Source: Paracoccus binzhouensis
Lineage (GTDB): Bacteria > Pseudomonadota > Alphaproteobacteria > Rhodobacterales > Rhodobacteraceae
Length of the DNA: 45,390 nt
Assembly (NCBI RefSeq): GCF_016446475.1
Contig: NZ_JAEHFP010000019.1
Coordinates: forward strand, 1 to 45,390
Reading direction: 5' to 3'
Shown here: piece after piece, positions 44,373-45,390 of the stretch
How the letters are laid out: each line of letters opens with the position of its first letter
Position numbering within the stretch: position 1 is the first letter of the stretch
Position numbers and translations under genes: made by a program
Notes under the pieces: generated by a model
The model's database searches: none
What the model was told of the DNA's origin: nothing
What the model saw: only the letters and a program-made list of their open reading frames with translations

Positions 44373-44394
44373 GGCGGCCGGGGAATCGGCCGCC
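44373..44394 (+). terminator. Hairpin after efeM
   Basis: An 8-bp perfect stem (GGCGGCCG 44373-44380, CGGCCGCC 44387-44394) with a 6-base loop, 11 bases after efeM. It has no T-run, but its position at the end of the operon favours termination. Confidence 0.5.
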
Positions 44395-44511
44395 CGCTGC
44401 ATCCGGGGCCGGTGTGGGGGCTAGGGCCGGTGGTTCAGGGATGAAAAACCAGCGTTTTCAATATGCAAGGCGGATGTGGCGAATTTTTGGCAATGGGGGT
44501 GTTTTTTCCGC

Positions 44512-44540
44512 TTGCACCTCCCGGCACGCCCTCCTATACG
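44512..44540 (+). promoter_or_regulatory. Promoter of the tRNA-Ala gene
   Basis: TTGCAC (44512-44517) and TATACG (44535-44540) are exactly 17 bases apart. Initiation near 44547 would leave a leader of about 36 bases before the tRNA at 44583. Confidence 0.65.
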
Positions 44541-44582
44541 ACGCCTCACACGGGCGCCGGTGACGCCGCCCAGACCTCCGGT

Positions 44583-44658
<76 letters not shown>

Positions 44659-44756
44659 ATTCACAAGTATCGTTATATTTCAAGTGCTTAGGTGAAAATT
44701 ACTGACACGCTGACAGCACCATGCTGACAACGTTTCTCACCAAGGCAGCGGGGCCG
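44659..44756. other. Probable prophage attachment flank
   Basis: The ~100 bases after the tRNA are AT-richer than the bacterial genes to the left and carry CTGACA three times (44702, 44710 and 44724), as short repeats sometimes do near integrase arm sites. No gene is seen. The far attachment site would lie outside the window, so the exact core repeat cannot be defined. Confidence 0.35.
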
Positions 44757-44785
44757 AAAAAAGCGGCCGCCCGAAGGTAGCCGCT
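44757..44785 (-). terminator. Rho-independent terminator of the phage gene
   Basis: On the minus strand AGCGGCTACC (44785-44776), loop TTCG, GGCGGCCGCT (44771-44762) and a T-run to 44757 form a 10-position stem with one mismatch and one G-T pair, a UUCG tetraloop and five extra T. It lies 20 bases beyond the stop of the phage-like gene. Confidence 0.8.
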
Positions 44786-44804
44786 AGATTCGCTGCTCAC
44801 GCCT

Positions 44805-45390
44805 CTAATTAGAGAAGCGAGGCAGTTCCGCCCCCGCCATGGCAAGACCATTCCGAATGACAAAGGCGTTCTGGAACATGAACAAGGATGTCAGGGCGCA
44901 TAAATCCTGCTGCGAGAAATCGTAATCATCTCGGGCAGCAGGCGCGATCAATGCCCGAAGGCCATGCCGCGCATTGTTCAGCAGGTCAGCCGTAGGGTTC
45001 CCCCAGATGGCCCCTGACATGTCCGAGGTGCGGAAGTCAAAGACAGGCCGATAGTCGCCTACCTGTGCGGCCGTATCAATGACGGGCGGCAGGATGGAAC
45101 TGAACCCGGCGCGCTGGAAGGAGGCCCGAGCGATGGCATCAGGGGCCAGCCGCTTCTCCAAGTATTCATCCCGGTCGGCCATGCCGAACGAGTTGACCAC
45201 CTGCTGGGCGGCATAGAACAGTCCCCCGAACAGCATTTGCGACATGAAGGCCGAGAAGGTTTCCCAGTCACGATGGTGGATGCCGGCCAGAAGCTGCTTC
45301 GTGTAGGTTGTGTTGACAAAAAGGATTCCCCTGCGCGTCTGGCTGTGATTCAAGATCATCTCTACGTGGGAGGTGACCTTGGCACGCAAT
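44805..45390 (-). CDS. C-terminal part of a podovirus-like internal virion protein
   Basis: The last ~194 residues of a large protein whose start lies beyond the right edge; the first Met seen is unlikely to be the true start. The pattern MLFGGLFYAAQQVVNSFGM, EYLEKRLAPDAIARASFQRAGFSS, DFRTSDMSGAIWGNPTADLLNNA and DYDFSQQDLCALTSLFMFQNA resembles the end of the giant internal virion (ejection) proteins of T7-like phages and of related prophages in alphaproteobacteria. Its composition is less GC-rich than its neighbours. With the tRNA next door, it probably belongs to a prophage. Confidence 0.6.
   Translation of the reverse strand, partial: LRAKVTSHVEMILNHSQTRRGILFVNTTYTKQLLAGIHHRDWETFSAFMSQMLFGGLFYAAQQVVNSFGMADRDEYLEKRLAPDAIARASFQRAGFSSILPPVIDTAAQVGDYRPVFDFRTSDMSGAIWGNPTADLLNNARHGLRALIAPAARDDYDFSQQDLCALTSLFMFQNAFVIRNGLAMAGAELPRFSN

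Overview
The window is high-GC DNA whose gene content and protein style fit a Rhodobacterales alphaproteobacterium, most likely Paracoccus. The pointers are a quinol oxidase operon followed directly by its own SURF1 gene (as in the Paracoccus ba3/qox operon), an inositol-type binding protein, and a very dense accessory metabolism. No plasmid or chromosomal replication genes, rRNA or CRISPR arrays were seen. There is one tRNA gene, and the right-hand edge is phage-like.

Layout. 1-3515: remains of a haem-copper quinol oxidase operon (cyoB lacking its N-terminus, cyoC, cyoD, surf1). The first ~79 bases do not look like oxidase sequence. 3522-9801 (minus): an inositol/rhizopine-type binding protein with an IolH-like isomerase, then a complete ugpBAEC glycerol-3-phosphate importer. 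10193-13494: ada, a siderophore-interacting ferric reductase and a Bcr/CflA-type efflux pump. 13718-17181: a possible 26-residue membrane peptide, then a GntR regulator, asparagine permease and asparaginase with convincing operator dyads. 17312-19663: a LysR regulator tail-to-tail with the cystine carrier tcyP. 19986-23883: a co-directional run of a CynX-like MFS carrier, a GlcG/HbpS-like protein, a TauE/SafE carrier and a short Hsp70, meeting a DEAD-box helicase tail-to-tail. 26139-31353: DinB-like protein, LysR/dctA and LysR/yeiH divergent pairs. 31421-35952: an unassigned membrane protein, an exported transglutaminase-like protein, an HPP-family fragment, an Fsr-type efflux pump and a very small serine-recombinase-like protein.

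36009-38924 is the most interesting part. A TonB-dependent receptor and a small molybdate-binding protein gene (mop) are divergent, and the gap between them holds two matching Mo-box-like dyads (CGATAT-N12-ATAA[C/T]G), one near each gene. Behind mop lie broken pieces of a FecB/BtuF-type binding protein and possibly of its FecCD permease, in operon order. I read this as a molybdenum-controlled outer-membrane uptake system of the MolABC type whose inner-membrane part has decayed at this locus.

39039-44361: a glutathionyl-hydroquinone reductase, then a four-gene ferrous iron/haem system efeUOBM. 44583-44658: tRNA-Ala(GGC) with its own promoter. To its right, on the minus strand, is the end of a podovirus-like internal virion protein gene with a clean terminator, so the tRNA probably marks a prophage boundary.

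Metal handling is the recurring theme: siderophore reduction, the Mo receptor and Mop, EfeUOBM and possibly a haem-binding GlcG-like protein. It sits among many solute carriers, each next to its own regulator.
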